64,000 nt of DNA from Rattus norvegicus (lineage: Eukaryota; Chordata; Mammalia; Rodentia; Muridae): positions 41,387,725 to 41,451,724 of the forward strand of contig NC_086031.1 of the NCBI RefSeq assembly GCF_036323735.1, in the 5' to 3' direction. The notes beneath the pieces are model-generated. The model ran no database searches. It saw nothing but the letters and a program-made list of their open reading frames with translations, and had not been told where the DNA came from. A program made the translations under genes and the position numbers. Each line of letters opens with the position of its first letter. The stretch's first letter is position 1. This document shows positions 32,701 through 44,617 of this stretch, piece by piece.

Positions 32701-33210
32701 GACCATGTTAACTATGTTGACTGACTGACTGACTGTGTTAACCGTTGAATGACTGTTGACTATGGTAGCTGTTGACTCTGTTGATTATGTTCACTATGCT
32801 GAACGACTGACTGCTGACTGTTGATTGTATAGACTATGCTGACTGTGTTGAATGACTTTGGTAGCTGTTGACTGTGTTATCTGTGTTGTCTGTATTAACT
32901 GTTGGCTGGGTTAACAGTTGATTGACTGTTGACTGTGGCTGACTCACTGTCGTGAATGATTATATTGACTGTTGAATGACTTCAACTTTTTTGATTGTGT
33001 TCACTCTGCTGGCTCTGTAAAACGATTATTGAGTAACTGTTGACTGTGCTGTACAGACTGCTGACTATGCCACCTTTGTTGACTGTGTTGATTATGCTGC
33101 TGTGCTGGGTGACTATTGACTATACTGACTGTTGATTTTGCTGATTGTTTCAAATGACTGTTAGGTTGAAAGTGTTGACTGTGCTGTTGGTGATGCTTGT
33201 ATTGACTGTC
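32701..33210 (+). repeat. Degenerate (GTTGACTGT)n array, about 0.5 kb
   Basis: The motif GTTGACTGT and close variants (ttgactatg, ctgactgtg, ttgattatg) recur throughout about 510 bp with imperfect phase, plus a perfect tgactgactgactgac stretch near 32718. It looks like an old, decayed minisatellite. AP-1-like TGACTCA lies at 32940-32946. Confidence 0.85.
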
Positions 33211-33334
33211 AAGTACGTTGTTCTTAAAGTCTCAATGTTCTCCTTTCCTTGGAATGTTACCATTCTTTTTATTTTTAGAAAAGTTTTTGGCTGGGTAATG
33301 CCTTGTCCTTTTTATTTGCCCTTTCTTTTGTGCA

Positions 33335-33600
33335 TATGTGTATGTTTGTACGTGTTCATGTATGCATGTTTGTAGGAATGTATGCATATGGAGGTCACAG
33401 AATTATCTTGGGTGCCATTCTTCAGAAACACTCTCTACCTAATTTTGAGACAGTCTTTCAATGACCTAAAGCTGGCCCTTAGGGTAGGCTGGCTGGCCGT
33501 CCATTAAGCCCCAGGGATCTACTTCCCCAGCACTGGGTTTCCAAGCATGCACCAAGCACCATACACACGATACCTTCTCCTCAGCTCCAGCGCTCCACTC
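33335..33600 (-). repeat. B4-type SINE
   Basis: TG/TA-rich tail, then tttgagacagtctttcaatg, ggctggctggccgtccatta and a degraded head near 33600. Confidence 0.65.
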
Positions 33601-34189
33601 TCTTTGATATCATATTTTTTCCTTATTATTGCTTTTTTTTTCTCCACAAATCACAAGCCATCATTTTCTTTTAGTTATATAGATCATCTTTCTTCTTGGC
33701 TAACAAGCCATATTGTAAACATATTTTTTTTTTAATATTAGCCTTCAGGAAAGAAAGCCAGGGTTGTTCCTTTCTGTCATTTTATGAACCGTACACATCT
33801 GGAAAACATGCCAAGAAAACTGGACAATCCAACCCTCCATAGAATCTCATGTCCTTGATATTAAGAAGGGCTGTTTGGATGGGGAAAATGCTCTAGGTGG
33901 TGGTGCGGGTCAATTAGGAAAGGCTGTGTTGTTATTAAAATGGCCACTGTTGATTGGTATTTGATGCTTGCTGTGTGAAAATGCTCCATCTCTCAGGGCT
34001 TATGGATATGCACAATGGCTTTCCTTCTTGTTTTCAGTAATGGTCTGAATTAGCAGGAACCAGCAGGGGGTCTCCTGGTGCTTTAGCCTTCAGTCTTTGT
34101 TTTGTGGCAAAGCTACAGTTTCATCAAATGGCAAGCAGGCTTCCTGGAAATTTTCTTGCCTACCCCTTTCCCTTTAAATATGAACAGTG

Positions 34190-34404
34190 ACATCTAGGGA
34201 TAGAGCCCCATTCGTATCGCACTGGCCTAGTGTACATGAAGCCTTGGGTTCAATCCCAGCACCTAATAAAGCGGGGCAACAGTGCCTGCCTGTAGTCCTG
34301 ACACTGAGGAGGTCAAGACAGGAGGATCCAAAGCTCATGGTCATCCTTGAGCACTTGTGATATGTGAGGGCAGCCTCCGTTACATGAGACCCTATCTCAA
34401 AAAC
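34190..34404 (+). repeat. ID-B1 chimeric SINE
   Basis: ID-like start gggatagagccccattcgta and gccttgggttcaatcccagc, followed by B1-like gcctgcctgtagtcctgaca and gagaccctatctcaaaaaca. Confidence 0.65.
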
Positions 34405-34745
34405 ATTAAAGGATGGGGGAGAGATGCTTCAGTTGGCAAGATGCTTACTGAACGGCATGAGGACCTGCATCTGGATCCCTGCATCCAAAAGGCCCAGCGG
34501 GATGGTGCACATTTGCAATCCCAGCATGGGGAAGTAGAGACAGGAGGCTCCTGGAGCTCTCAGGCCACATACTCTAGCCAACTCAGTGAGTTCTAAACTC
34601 ACTGAGAGATTCAGTCTCACAAAGTAAGACAGGGAACAATTAAGAATATTCTGGGTTGCATGCATACATACCTGCCCACATATACTGCACATAAGTGCAT
34701 ATGCACATATATGCACGTACACATACAATGCATGCACACAAAAGA
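34405..34745 (+). repeat. B4-type SINE
   Basis: Head ggggagagatgcttcagttg, middle tttgcaatcccagcatgggg, tail of alternating cata/caca (34650-34740). The long minus-strand open frame over it is a by-product. Confidence 0.65.
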
Positions 34746-35850
34746 GACCGTCAGACTGCGGTCCTCTTGCTTGATGGCAGGGGATCAGGACAGCACACCA
34801 TATTATGGTCTCGTCAGACCTCTCAATGTGCAATAAGCCCTTTACGTTTGTTTGCATGACCTTGGAAAAACACTTGTGAATTCTGTCTAATTTGCATAAG
34901 AACCTAGGGCATTTGATTAAACTTACTAAATGCTGCCATTCGACTAGTATTCTAGCATGTACTACAGAACGAAGGCACACCCCTTTCTCTCCACAAGAGC
35001 CCTTTGCTGCGTGTTGAGGATGTACGAGAATGTGAGATACAAACGTTCTGCAGCATGCCAGCTTTTACACCAGATTCCCAGCTAGAAATGAGGCCCTGTG
35101 CTTCTGAGTATCTCTCTCACTGTAGTGTAACCTCGAGCAACAAAGATGTTCTAGGAGTCATTTGGCATTGCTGCCAAGGTCTCTCTTAGAGAAAGGCCAG
35201 CTCGCTGCCTTGGACATGGGGGTGAATATATGTTTAAATCCTTAGAAGGTTCCTGTTGTTTCACACACACGGAGGACATCCAAGCAATGGCAGAAAGATT
35301 AATACAGCACAGGTATAAATGTAGTTCCAGCATTTAGCCAAGGAGGACCTTGAACTAGAAGCCCTCCTGTCTCTTCATCCTGAGTACGTGGCTTCCAAGG
35401 ACTGACACTAGAACTTGAACTCTGGCCTCCGCATGCTTGCATGCATATATGTGAACACATATGCACACAAAAGAACACATGCACACACATGAACATATGC
35501 ATGCAGACCTGTGAACACATGTACACACAAACACACATGTGCACACATGAACATACATATCCCCAAAAGAGAGACCTGTCATTGTGCTAACAGTAGTTCC
35601 AAGAAAGCCACATAAGAACCCAAGCAAGGACATTATCCCAGCGCAGTTCACTCTATGGCCATGCTGTTCCCTCCGTCTTGTCTTTTCCTCGTCTAGACAA
35701 TTCGTGGGAACACATAGAGACTTCAGTTGACAGTTGTATTCCCTGGAGGACGTACCGTGGAATTTGGACTTCACTGTTTTTATTCTATTTTGTTTTCAGA
35801 ACCTCAAAGTGGAAATTTACAAAAATTTAGCATAGTTTTCCGGCAATAAA

Positions 35851-35981
35851 AAGGAAGAAGAGGGGCTGGGGATTTAGCTCAGTGGTAGAGCGCTTACCTA
35901 GGAAGCGCAAGGCCCTGGGTTCGGTCCCCAGCTCCGAAAAAAAGAACCAAAAAAAAAAAAAAAAAAAAAAAAGGAAGAAGA
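35851..35981 (+). repeat. ID element (rat, BC1-derived SINE) with target duplication
   Basis: Core from 35862 identical to the copy at 20933, same A and B boxes, long A tail to 35970. The target duplication aaggaagaaga is at 35851-35861 and 35971-35981. Sense to Mgat5. Confidence 0.96.
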
Positions 35982-36464
35982 AAGTCCTTAAAAGTGTTGC
36001 CACCATCTCTCCTAAATGTGGGCTTTAATTTTATTTAGTTAGTGGAAGTTGCTCAGAAGTCTAGTACTAGAGGACAAGAGCAAACAGAATTGTCCCCATG
36101 GGCCAACCTCACACACTTAACTCTACATGGTTTGGAAATCCTCGGTTAAATCAGCCCAGCCCAAATCAATAATGTTGGTTCTCCAGTTCCTTCCTCCCAG
36201 CCGTCCGCTGTGCTTTCCCACCTGTGCTCAGAATGCTTTTCTTGTAGAAAACCAGCTTGTGACTAGTGTGTGCTTTGCAACCCCGTATAGTCTGTGCTGC
36301 AGCTTTTCCGCTGTGCCATCAAAGCTTGAAGGCAGTCACCAAGTTATAGACTAGAGTATCAACAGCAGGATGTGGCCAGGTTCCAATAAAACGTTTCCAC
36401 TGTGGAAATATGAGGGATCTTCATGGAATTTTCCTCTGCTGTGCCTTTTAAAATCATTTGAGAA

Positions 36465-36830
36465 TGTGAAACCTTGAGAGAGTTCAGTCAGTGAAGTAAG
36501 TGTTGTCCAGTGTTTCAGAACCTGAGTTCTGGCCCCCGGGCCCACGTGACAAAGCTGGACGTGGTGATACATGCTTTTAACACCAGCCATGGTGGGGTGG
36601 GGGATGGGTTAGAGACAGGAAGATCCCCAGGCTCCCTGGCTAGCCAGCCTAGCCTATTTGGCAAATTTCAGATCAGCAAGACTTTGACTTAAACGAAGCC
36701 AAGGAAGATAGTGCCTGGAGAACGTTAGCCTAAAATTGACCCCTGACCCCCCCCACACACACACACATTTGTTCTCCCCTGTGCACATATGCACATACAC
36801 AAACAAACACATACCCAGGCACACCAAGGA
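36465..36830 (+). repeat. B4-type SINE
   Basis: Degraded head, then gctggacgtggtgatacatg, ggctagccagcctagcctat and tagtgcctggagaacgttag with a C-rich/CA tail. Confidence 0.65.
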
Positions 36831-37848
36831 GTATAAAACCATCTCTTAGATCACAGCTACACTGAGAACCGGTGGGTGAGGTTTGGCTTGGTTTAATGAA
36901 CCAATGAGACTCTTGGACTGCCTCAGTGTCTAACCAATCTAGCAGTCAAGTTCTAGTATGTTCTAGTTGGATGTATAAAAGCCACCGCCGCCTACTAGAT
37001 GAGATTGAAGTCTGTTTTGTGTTACTACAACATAATCCTGGAGCCAGACTCGTTTATTGTGAAATGGAATTTATTGCTCACTGTTGGAAGCTGAAAAACC
37101 CCAAGACCGAGTGGCCCCCATCCAGGGAAGGCCACATTCTACTGTGCAAAGTTCTGGCCTGGGTCTCTAGTCATCTTCTCATAAAGCCGCTAGTGGCATC
37201 TTGGGCCCACCTCTGTCCCTAATTATCCCCAAAGCCCCGCCTTCAAATGACACCAGCACACCAGTGTGTGGAGTGCCTCTCCAGTAGGCTGTGGCACAGA
37301 CACTGCCTAAAGTCAAATGATCTAGGTAGGATGGGAAGGCTGACTCGGCTAATAGCCTTGCCGCATGCCCTATGCTCTAAGCAGAATAGGATCCATAGAG
37401 ATAATGGCATTTCATTTCTTTCATCGTGTTCGTTAGGTGCCTACTGTGTGCCCAGACCTACCTGGGTGCTGAGTTTACTGCAATGAATCCTGCAGGCCCC
37501 CTCCAGCATCCATGGTCCTTTATTCCACTGGTGTTTGGGGCCACCTTCAGCGGCTAGCCTGTTCTGTCTGCCTGGGTGCCTGGGGCCTTCTTTGTGGGTA
37601 TGGCGCTGGCGGTGCTTAAGCCTCCTGGTCAGGGACGTGGCTTAGAGGTAGAGAGTTTAGCTAGCTTGCAGGTAGAGCTGCGTTTAACTCCTAGAATGAT
37701 AAAAATCAATGCAAAATGAACAAGTAAGAAAATAAGACGTATGCTTCTTCCCAGCGGCACTTTTACTTTGAAGTGTTTGTCCGTCTGCTTCTGTCTCTGG
37801 AACTATAGCATCCGGGTTGTAGTTTAACGCTGGGTGCTTTCCTTGCAG

Positions 37849-37982
37849 GTGCATGCTCCGGGTGCTGGACTCCTTTGGAACAGAACCTGAGTTCAATCAC
37901 GCAAGTTACGCCCAGTCGAAAGGCCACAAGACCCCCTGGGGAAAGTGGAATCTGAACCCGCAACAGTTTTACACCATGTTCC
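37849..37982 (+). CDS. Mgat5: Mgat5 internal exon, residues ~371-416, with acceptor-site Trp401
   Basis: The 134 base exon starts with the last base of the split Gln codon, reads CMLRVLDSFGTEPEFNHASY, continues AQSKGHKTPWGKWNLNPQQF and ends YTMF plus one base of a split Pro codon. Cys372 is a family cysteine that I recall pairing with Cys626, encoded downstream of this window. Phe380 and Trp401 (codon 37937-37939) line the acceptor glycan site in published structures (from recall). The acceptor is ttccttgcag and the donor ttcc/gtgagt. Skipping would shift the frame. Confidence 0.97.
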
Positions 37983-38440
37983 GTGAGTATTCCTGCGTGG
38001 ACCCCGCCTTTCAGAAAGCTACCGACGACAGGCGCAGAGGTTAATCAGACAACCATCTACCTGGGGTCGAGGTTCTCAGGAGCCTTAGCTGGAAAAGTGT
38101 GTGTGAGCCCTTTGGAATTTTTCCTTGGGAATAATTTTTTTCAGATATTGAAATTGAAAGTCCACGGGAGCTTTTTGTGAGGAGACTTAGAAATTCCTAG
38201 AGAAAAGTGTTCAATACAAATTACCAGTAGAAGAAACATGGGGGAAGCCTGCAGATCAACCTTCAAATGAGCGTGTCCCAGCATCGTATCCACGCTGCTG
38301 AGGGGCCATTGCGTCCTGAAGAGGAATCCACGTCCTCCCACTCTGTCCGCACAGCTCCGTCTTAATTATATGAGCATGAAGTTTTTGTTTTGTTTTTTTG
38401 GTTTTTCGGGTTTTTCTTTTTTTGTTTGTTTGTTTTGTTC

Positions 38441-38592
38441 TTTTGGAGACAGGGTTTCTCTGTGTAGCCTTGACTGTCCTGGAACTCAATACATAGACCA
38501 GGCTAGGCTGTCCTCACAATCACAGAGCTCGGTCTGCCTCTGCCTCCCGAGTTCTGGGATTAAAGGTGTGAGCCACTACCACCTGGCTGAGC
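38441..38592 (-). repeat. B1 SINE
   Basis: Good minus-strand B1: ttttggagacagggtttctc, tgactgtcctggaactcaat and gggattaaaggtgtgagcca. The T-rich tail at 38385-38440 is its A tail in reverse. Confidence 0.9.
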
Positions 38593-38624
38593 AGGAAGCT
38601 TTTAAAAGAAAAAAAAATAAATAG

Positions 38625-38790
38625 GACTGGAGAGATGACTGCTCTTCCAGAGGTCCTGAGTTCAAATCCCAGCAACCACATGGTGGCTTACAACCATCTG
38701 TAATGAGGTCTGATGCCCTCTTCTGGTGTGTCTGAAGAGAGCCACAGTATACTTATATATAGTAAATAAATATTTTTAAAAAGAAAAAGA
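38625..38790 (+). repeat. B2 SINE, small deletion near the head
   Basis: Reads aggactggagagatga, then jumps to ctgctcttccagaggtcctg, and continues gccctcttctggtgtgtctg with an A-rich tail containing taaataaa. About 15 bases of the usual head are missing. Confidence 0.92.
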
Positions 38791-38804
38791 AAAAAATAAT
38801 CTCA

Positions 38805-39165
38805 GAGCTGGGGAGACAACTTAGCGGGGACTTGCTCTGTAAGCTTGAGACTGCAGTTCTGATCTCCAGAAAATATGGAAATGCCAAGTAAGAATAGTAG
38901 TATGCCTGCAGTTCCAGCCCTGCTCTCCCTCTTACCCCCACACACACACCCATTGGGTGGAGATGGCACTGCCTGGCTAGAGTTGACAAATCAGTGAGTT
39001 CTGGTCCAAGTGAGAGCCTGGCTCAGCATACAAGTAGAGAACCACTGAATGAGATACATGACTGAAACCTCTTGCCTCTACATGCACAATATACACACGT
39101 ACATGCACAGATGCATACGTATACCCCAACACGGGAATACACAGGCATACCACATGCATGCATGC
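38805..39165 (+). repeat. B4-type SINE
   Basis: Head agctggggagacaacttagc, then gtatgcctgcagttccagcc, and the tail acctcttgcctctacatgca with CATA/CACA repeats. Confidence 0.65.
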
Positions 39166-40189
39166 CTTTTCTGACTTAGGACTATTTTAAACTCAATTTT
39201 AAGCTTTGCTGGCCACCTAGCTACTGGACTCAGACCATTTTGCCGCCCTTGCTGGCGTTTGTGTGGCATTTAATAAGCTCGTGCAGTGAGGGCGTTTTCT
39301 CTGTGTTCCAGAGAATCACCTACTGTAGCGATAGCTTTAGTTTCAGACGAGTGACTTTATTGAGAATGTAGCAAGCAAAAGTTTAAAAAAAAAAAAAAAG
39401 GCAGGTAGGTTGTAAAACAGCAACGTGGGTACTTATAATACCCAGTAGACAACTGGGGTGACCTGAGAGACCAAAGAGGGGTGTGGTCATCAAGTTGGGT
39501 CTTCAGCGTCCAACAGACGCTTCTTGCTTCCAGAGCCAACTTCCCTGTGTGCTCAGTTCCTGACAGTTCACCGGCATGGTGGATGGGTGTTAACAACTCT
39601 TGTTTGGGCCCATGTACTCCCTGGCCCCGCTGCTGGGCTCTGAAAGGTCTCCATGACAACTGTTTCCTGTCATCTCTGTTCCCTCCGGTTGCTCTCTATT
39701 TCCCTGCTTTGGTCTTATTCTAATTAGCCACTGACTGTAAGACTAAGTGCCACGCTCGACAGTGGTGGTGCTAAAGATAAGTTATGATTAAGTCCCTACC
39801 CCACGAAGAGGAAAGGCTCTATTCTTGAAATGGAAGAGCTAGTGAATGAAGCCATTGATTTGAAGGCTAAGGATAGAGAACGAATTCTCTCTTTCCAAAG
39901 TTATCCTGATTTCATCTAGATGTTTCCATGCTGAAATCAATTTCTGAAATGTCAGTCTTAATTGCTTGGCTGAGTCAAGGCCCTATAAGTGCTTAAGCTG
40001 TCCTTCCCTTTCATGGCTGTCCCTCATGCCTTATGCAGATGCCTAGAGGTGATCCTTTGTTGGGTCCCCTAAATGTCTCAGTGAGCATGTTAGACCAATC
40101 CTTGGGAATTAGGTCTGGTGAAAAAATGGAATTAAGAAGGTTCTATAGGCTGGTGAGGTGGCAATTTAAAAAATCAGCCCATGTTTATG

Positions 40190-40435
40190 GGCTGGGGAGA
40201 TGCTCCAGTGCTTGAGATGACCTGAGGTGGATCCCTAGGACTCATGGGAAAGGCTAGGTGTGACTTGGTGTGCCTGTAATCCCAGTTCTGGGCGGAGGAG
40301 AGATGGGTGGATGCCGGAAGATCACTGGCCAGTCAGCCTAGTCCACTTGGTCTCTTTAAAAAGTAAATGGTGCCTAAGGAATGATGCCTGAGATTATCCC
40401 CTGACCTCTACATGCATGTGCACCCATGTGTACAC

Positions 40436-40466
<31 letters not shown>
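40190..40466 (+). repeat. B4-type SINE with (CA)n tail
   Basis: Head gggctggggagatgctccag, middle gtgtgcctgtaatcccagtt, end ccctgacctctacatgcatg and CA run 40438-40466. Confidence 0.85.
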
Positions 40467-40468
<2 letters not shown>

Positions 40469-41332
40469 GTCTGACAAAGAGAGAGTTGGAGAGACAGACA
40501 GAGACAGAGAGACAAGGAGAGCCGGAGAAAGAGAGAAAGGGTGTTACCTGTTTTTAAATGTTCTTTTGCGCCCAGAGAGCTTGGCGTGAGCATGCTGTGT
40601 GTATGATAGACATTGTCGTTATTGGAGTTGTATTGTCCTGTTATTGCCACCTGTCCCAGGGGCACAGTTCAGGGACCAAACTAATATTTGGCGCAGCAGG
40701 TAACAGATGGCTGTCAGCACGGCAAGGCATGATTAGAGTCTGCCTGGGGTTTGACTTTGCTACGAAATCCAGAGTATGGAGAGAAGTGCCAGCCAATCAG
40801 CTAAGCAGTGAGCTGTGTTCGGACCCAGAGGTGCGCCTTGTGCTTACGTGCACTTTCCGAGACACGATGGCAGTGACTGTGCACCTTTTCCCAGAGAGGA
40901 GATGGAGTTTTCTCCAATTGAAGAACTCAGCCCCGTGCAAACCTGCTGGGATTGTGTGGATGATAGCTTTCCTTCAAGTGAAAGACGTTCTCTGTTTAAC
41001 ATGCAGCGAAAGCCAGAAACAGAGAATGCTTTCTCTTAACCTGGAAGAGGGATATAGTTCCTGGATTCAGCAGAGACTGGGGTGGGGAAAGGTGACACAG
41101 TTGAATGCCTCTTAAGAAAAGAACCCACAGAGCAGAACATTGCCAACCACCCGAAACACGGAGAGCAAACAGCGCAGTGGGGAATGTTTACATGGTTATT
41201 TGAGACTGTTAGAGGAATGTAAGGGAGCCAAGATATCTGTACACAAGAGAGAGCCTATTTACAGCGTGGACATGGAGACCTCGGATGATCTCCAGTCTGA
41301 AAAGGGTATTAGTGAGGTCATAAGACGAAATG

Positions 41333-41598
41333 TTGGGCTGGGAGATGGCTCTGTTGGTAAAGCATTTGCCGTGCAAGCCTGAGGACCTAAGTTTGATCCC
41401 AGTCACTCAAGTAAAAAGTCAGGCGTGTTGGTACCAGCCTGTAATCCCAGCGCTGGGGGAGGGAAGGAGGGAAGCAGAGAAAGACACATCCTTGGGGCTT
41501 ATTGGCCGGTCAGCTCAGCCTCGGGTTGATGAAGACAGCCTTGTCTCCCGACCCAGGTGGATAGTATCTGAGGAATGGCATCTTAAGTCATATCACAC

Positions 41599-41629
<31 letters not shown>

Positions 41630-41690
41630 CATACACACACACATACCCCACTACCACCACCACCACCACCACCATACACTACACACCATC
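41333..41690 (+). repeat. B4-type SINE with (CA)n and (CCA)n tail
   Basis: Head gggctgggagatggctctgt, middle agcctgtaatcccagcgctg, end atctgaggaatggcatctta, then CA (41603-41650) and CCA (41651-41674). Confidence 0.85.
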
Positions 41691-41947
41691 ACACACAAAT
41701 GTTTTCAGTTAGGCCGCCCTGGTGAGAGTCATAAGTATGCAAGCCTTCAGACCAGGTTTCCCCAAACCTCTTTTTCCATATAAAAGAGCCTCCTCCTAGA
41801 GTAAGTCTGGTTGCAGATGTGAGAGAGGGAAAGCAGGGGAGCCAGGAAGGACCACAGGGGTGGTAACAGGAGTTCAGAGGGTCCCCAAGCAGCCTCAAAA
41901 GAACACTGGCGACAGTGGGTTAAGTCAAATGAAGGAAAAACAGTCCG

Positions 41948-42180
41948 TGGGGCTGGGCCTACAGCTGTCAGGAGAGTTCTCGCCTTGCCCAGCATGCACA
42001 AAGCTCTGGGTTCCACCCCCAGTGCCACATTAACAGGGCGAGGTGCTGCGTACCTGCAGCCCCAGCACTCAGGAGGTGGAGGCAGGAGGATGAAATGGTC
42101 ACAGTTATTTGGCTACATGTCAAGTTCAAGATTAGCATGAGGCACATGGGACCCTGTCTTAAAAGGAAAAGAGAGGAAAG
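41948..42180 (+). repeat. ID-B1 chimeric SINE
   Basis: ID-like head gtggggctgggcctacagct and ctctgggttccacccccagt, then B1-like ccccagcactcaggaggtgg and gggaccctgtcttaaaagga. Confidence 0.75.
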
Positions 42181-42809
42181 CAGTTGATGAGTTCTGAATG
42201 ATGTGATGATATGCCAAGCAGGATGCAGTGGGTCACCTTTGCAAGTTGCTAGGATACCATCTCATCCCTCTGAATAATAAAGGGGGAAGAGCTGGGCTTT
42301 GATCTTCCTGCCTTTCTAGCACAAATTATATTTGAAGATAATCAAATGGTTGATGATAAGAAACTGTTCATAATGGGGAAACAGCACTGCAAATTCAGGC
42401 AGAATGAAGGATTAGGGGATGAGCATCCTCAAGCTCTTAATGAGAACGCAGATCCCGTAATCGTCAGCCACGGTGAAACCCATCAGGTAGCAAGGTGATG
42501 GAGAACTTTCCACAGACAGGGCTCTCTTCAGCACAGGAAATATGGAAATAAGCTGGAAAATGAGGCCCTGTGAGGCATCCATCATCTCGAGGCTCACCGA
42601 GGCTGGGGACGCTGCAACAGAAAACCATGTCTGTGCCTCGCTATCCAGACCCTGCCCTGAGTGACCTCCATGGTCAAGGGAGTCCCTTTCTTCCGATGTG
42701 ACAAGACCAGCTTCTTGGGCAGCTATGGCTGGTCTGATGATCTACACTAAGAAGACTGTTTCTTTGAACAGAGAAGTGCCAAAATGTGTCATTTTTTTCT
42801 TTTAATTAT

Positions 42810-43122
42810 TTTTTTAAAAAGAGGCTTTCATGTGTTCCAGGCTAGCTTTGAACTCACTGTGTAGCCAAGGATGACCTTGAACTCCTGAGCCTCCTGTTTT
42901 TACCTCAGGACTACTAGTAGTAGAGGCGTAAGCCACCATACCCAGTTCATGCAGTGAAACTCAGGGCTTCATGCATTACTAGGCAAGTGCGGGCCTAACT
43001 CAGCCGTATCCCCATTCATCCCTTTTAATTTTTGTATTTTTCTTTCCAGAGCTGAGGACCAAATCCAGGGTCTTATATTAACTAGGCAAACACTTTACCA
43101 CTGAGCTAAATTTCTATCCCCA
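42810..43122 (-). repeat. B1-like SINE and adjacent ID-like fragment
   Basis: Minus-strand B1-like part (ggctagctttgaactcactg, aggcgtaagccaccataccc) to about 43015, then an ID-like piece (cactttaccactgagctaaa) ending at about 43122. Confidence 0.6.
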
Positions 43123-43364
43123 TCCCTTTCTGATTATTTGTTTTAATGTGACACATTTATTGATGTTTCGTTTAAGTAGCATTTACATAAGTAACATGTA
43201 AATGTGCACCAATGTTGCGAATGTATTGATACTCTTGTGCACTGAGCCTGTTTGATACTGCTACACCAGCCAAAGGAGAGACTCCAGAAGTAGAGTGAAC
43301 CTGGAGGCATAGAATTGAGTCTTTCTTCAAAGCAACTGTCTTGGAAGATGTAGTGTGTCTCCTT

Positions 43365-43606
43365 TATCTTTTTGAGAAAGGGTTTCCTATGGACGTGGTA
43401 CTCATCAAGTTTGGCTAGGCTAGCTGGCCAGCAAGCCCCAGGGATTCACCTGTCTCTACCTCTCCAGTTCTGGGATTTAAAGGATGGACAACCACACCTG
43501 ACATTCTCCCACCTTTGGGTGCCGGGAATTGACCTCAGGTCCTCCTGGTCCACGGCTCCACAGCAAGCACTCTGCTCACCATGCTGTTTCTCTAGCCCTA
43601 GGTGAT
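43365..43606 (-). repeat. B4-type SINE
   Basis: Reads tttttgagaaagggtttcct, ggccagcaagccccagggat and tgggtgccgggaattgacct, with the head at ctgtttctctagccct. Confidence 0.75.
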
Positions 43607-43861
43607 GGCTTGTTGAAAGAAGGATGGGTGTGCCATGCCTCCTGGACACAGATTCCCACTCAGGTCTTTATGCTTGTTTGCCTTCCAAACTGCACGCTCA
43701 AGCCTTCCTGCTGTCTCTTGAAAGCTATTGGCATGGACTTCTAACCCTCAAAGCTCGGGGTGCCTTCCCTCTCCCTTGTCTGTGGGCTCACATCCTGACT
43801 GGATAGTAGAGCATTCCCAGCCTTCAGCTCTGTGGCAACCCCTCACCCTATATTTGTTTTG

Positions 43862-43863
<2 letters not shown>

Positions 43864-43912
<49 letters not shown>

Positions 43913-43917
43913 TGTGT
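43864..43917 (+). repeat. (GT)n microsatellite
   Basis: GT run of 54 bp with one A interruption near the 3' end. Confidence 0.97.
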
Positions 43918-43989
43918 TCACATGTGTGCTTGCACATGTCTATGGGTGGGCAAGCATGTGGAGTCCATATTTTTGTATTTGTTTGTTTT

Positions 43990-44122
43990 TCAAGATAGGG
44001 TTTCTCTGTGTAGGCCTGGCTGTTGTGGAACTCTGTAGACCAGGCTAGCCTCAAGCTCAGAGATCCACCTGCCTTTGCCCCCCAAATGTTGGAATTAAAG
44101 GTGTGAGCCACCACCCAGCTAG
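43990..44122 (-). repeat. B1 SINE
   Basis: Reads agatagggtttctctgtgta, gaactctgtagaccaggcta and ttggaattaaaggtgtgagc. Confidence 0.88.
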
Positions 44123-44530
44123 CCTAAGATTGACATCAGGCATCTTCCTCAAATGCTCTCTGCCTTCCTCATTGAGGCTGGAAGGGGGGGTGCTCTCTCT
44201 ATTTTCTGTTTCCATCCTGGGATGTCACTCTGGTCTTCCTCTGTTTAAGGACTTTATCCATAAGCATCTTCTGAGCCCCTCACAATTTTTCTACTTCATG
44301 TATTACATTGCTTTCTACGCTTCAACACTACCAGTATTTCCAGTGCTAGTCAAGAATCTATTTAAATGGCATTTTTTTGTGTGTGCTCTGAATTTTGAGG
44401 ATTATCTTCTTGTCTCATAAAGAGAACCAGCCTCACCCATCTCTAGGTGTCCAGATCACTCTGTCTAGTCATTTTGATGTCTGCCTTTGGTCTACTGTAG
44501 ATGCATTTGCTGCAAACTCCTGAAGGTGAT

Positions 44531-44617
44531 CTCTTCTCTTCTCTTTCTCTCCCTCCCTCCCTCCCCTCTCTCTCTCCCTCTCTCTTCTCTTCTCTTCTCT
44601 TCTCTTCTCTTCTCTTC
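44531..44617 (+). repeat. (TCTCT)n / CT-rich tract
   Basis: Pyrimidine-only tract ending in about seven tctct units; pure pyrimidine through 44617. Confidence 0.95.

Larger units (their letters stand above)
31332..37848 (+). other. Mgat5: Mgat5 intron, 6.5 kb
   Basis: Contains a plus-strand B1 (31554-31728), B4-type SINEs, a rodent interspersed repeat (about 32041-32420), the degenerate GTTGACTGT array (32701-33210), a young ID element (35862-35970) and simple tracts. About 33610-34185, 34750-35300, 35985-36460 and 36835-37840 hold no recognised gene; 37020-37230 resembles an old rodent repeat. The acceptor region is gggtgctttccttgcag. Confidence 0.87.

Noticed and set aside
32701..33210. 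CRISPR-like array
   Set aside because: Motifs are adjacent and degenerate, with no constant repeat and unique spacer pattern, and the genome is mammalian.
34429..34980. 183-codon minus-strand open frame
   Set aside because: Mostly antisense to a B4 SINE and its CATA tail; no recognisable protein.
37849..38044. Continuation of the coding frame past 37982
   Set aside because: Donor gtgagt at 37983 and the next residues of the protein (P-H-T-P-D) resuming at 52602 show that the downstream open frame is intron.
40558..41115. 185-codon open frame in intronic non-repeat DNA
   Set aside because: No domain or family resemblance and no splice or promoter context. With about 5% stop codons, one frame of this length in 128 kb of two-strand sequence is expected roughly by chance.
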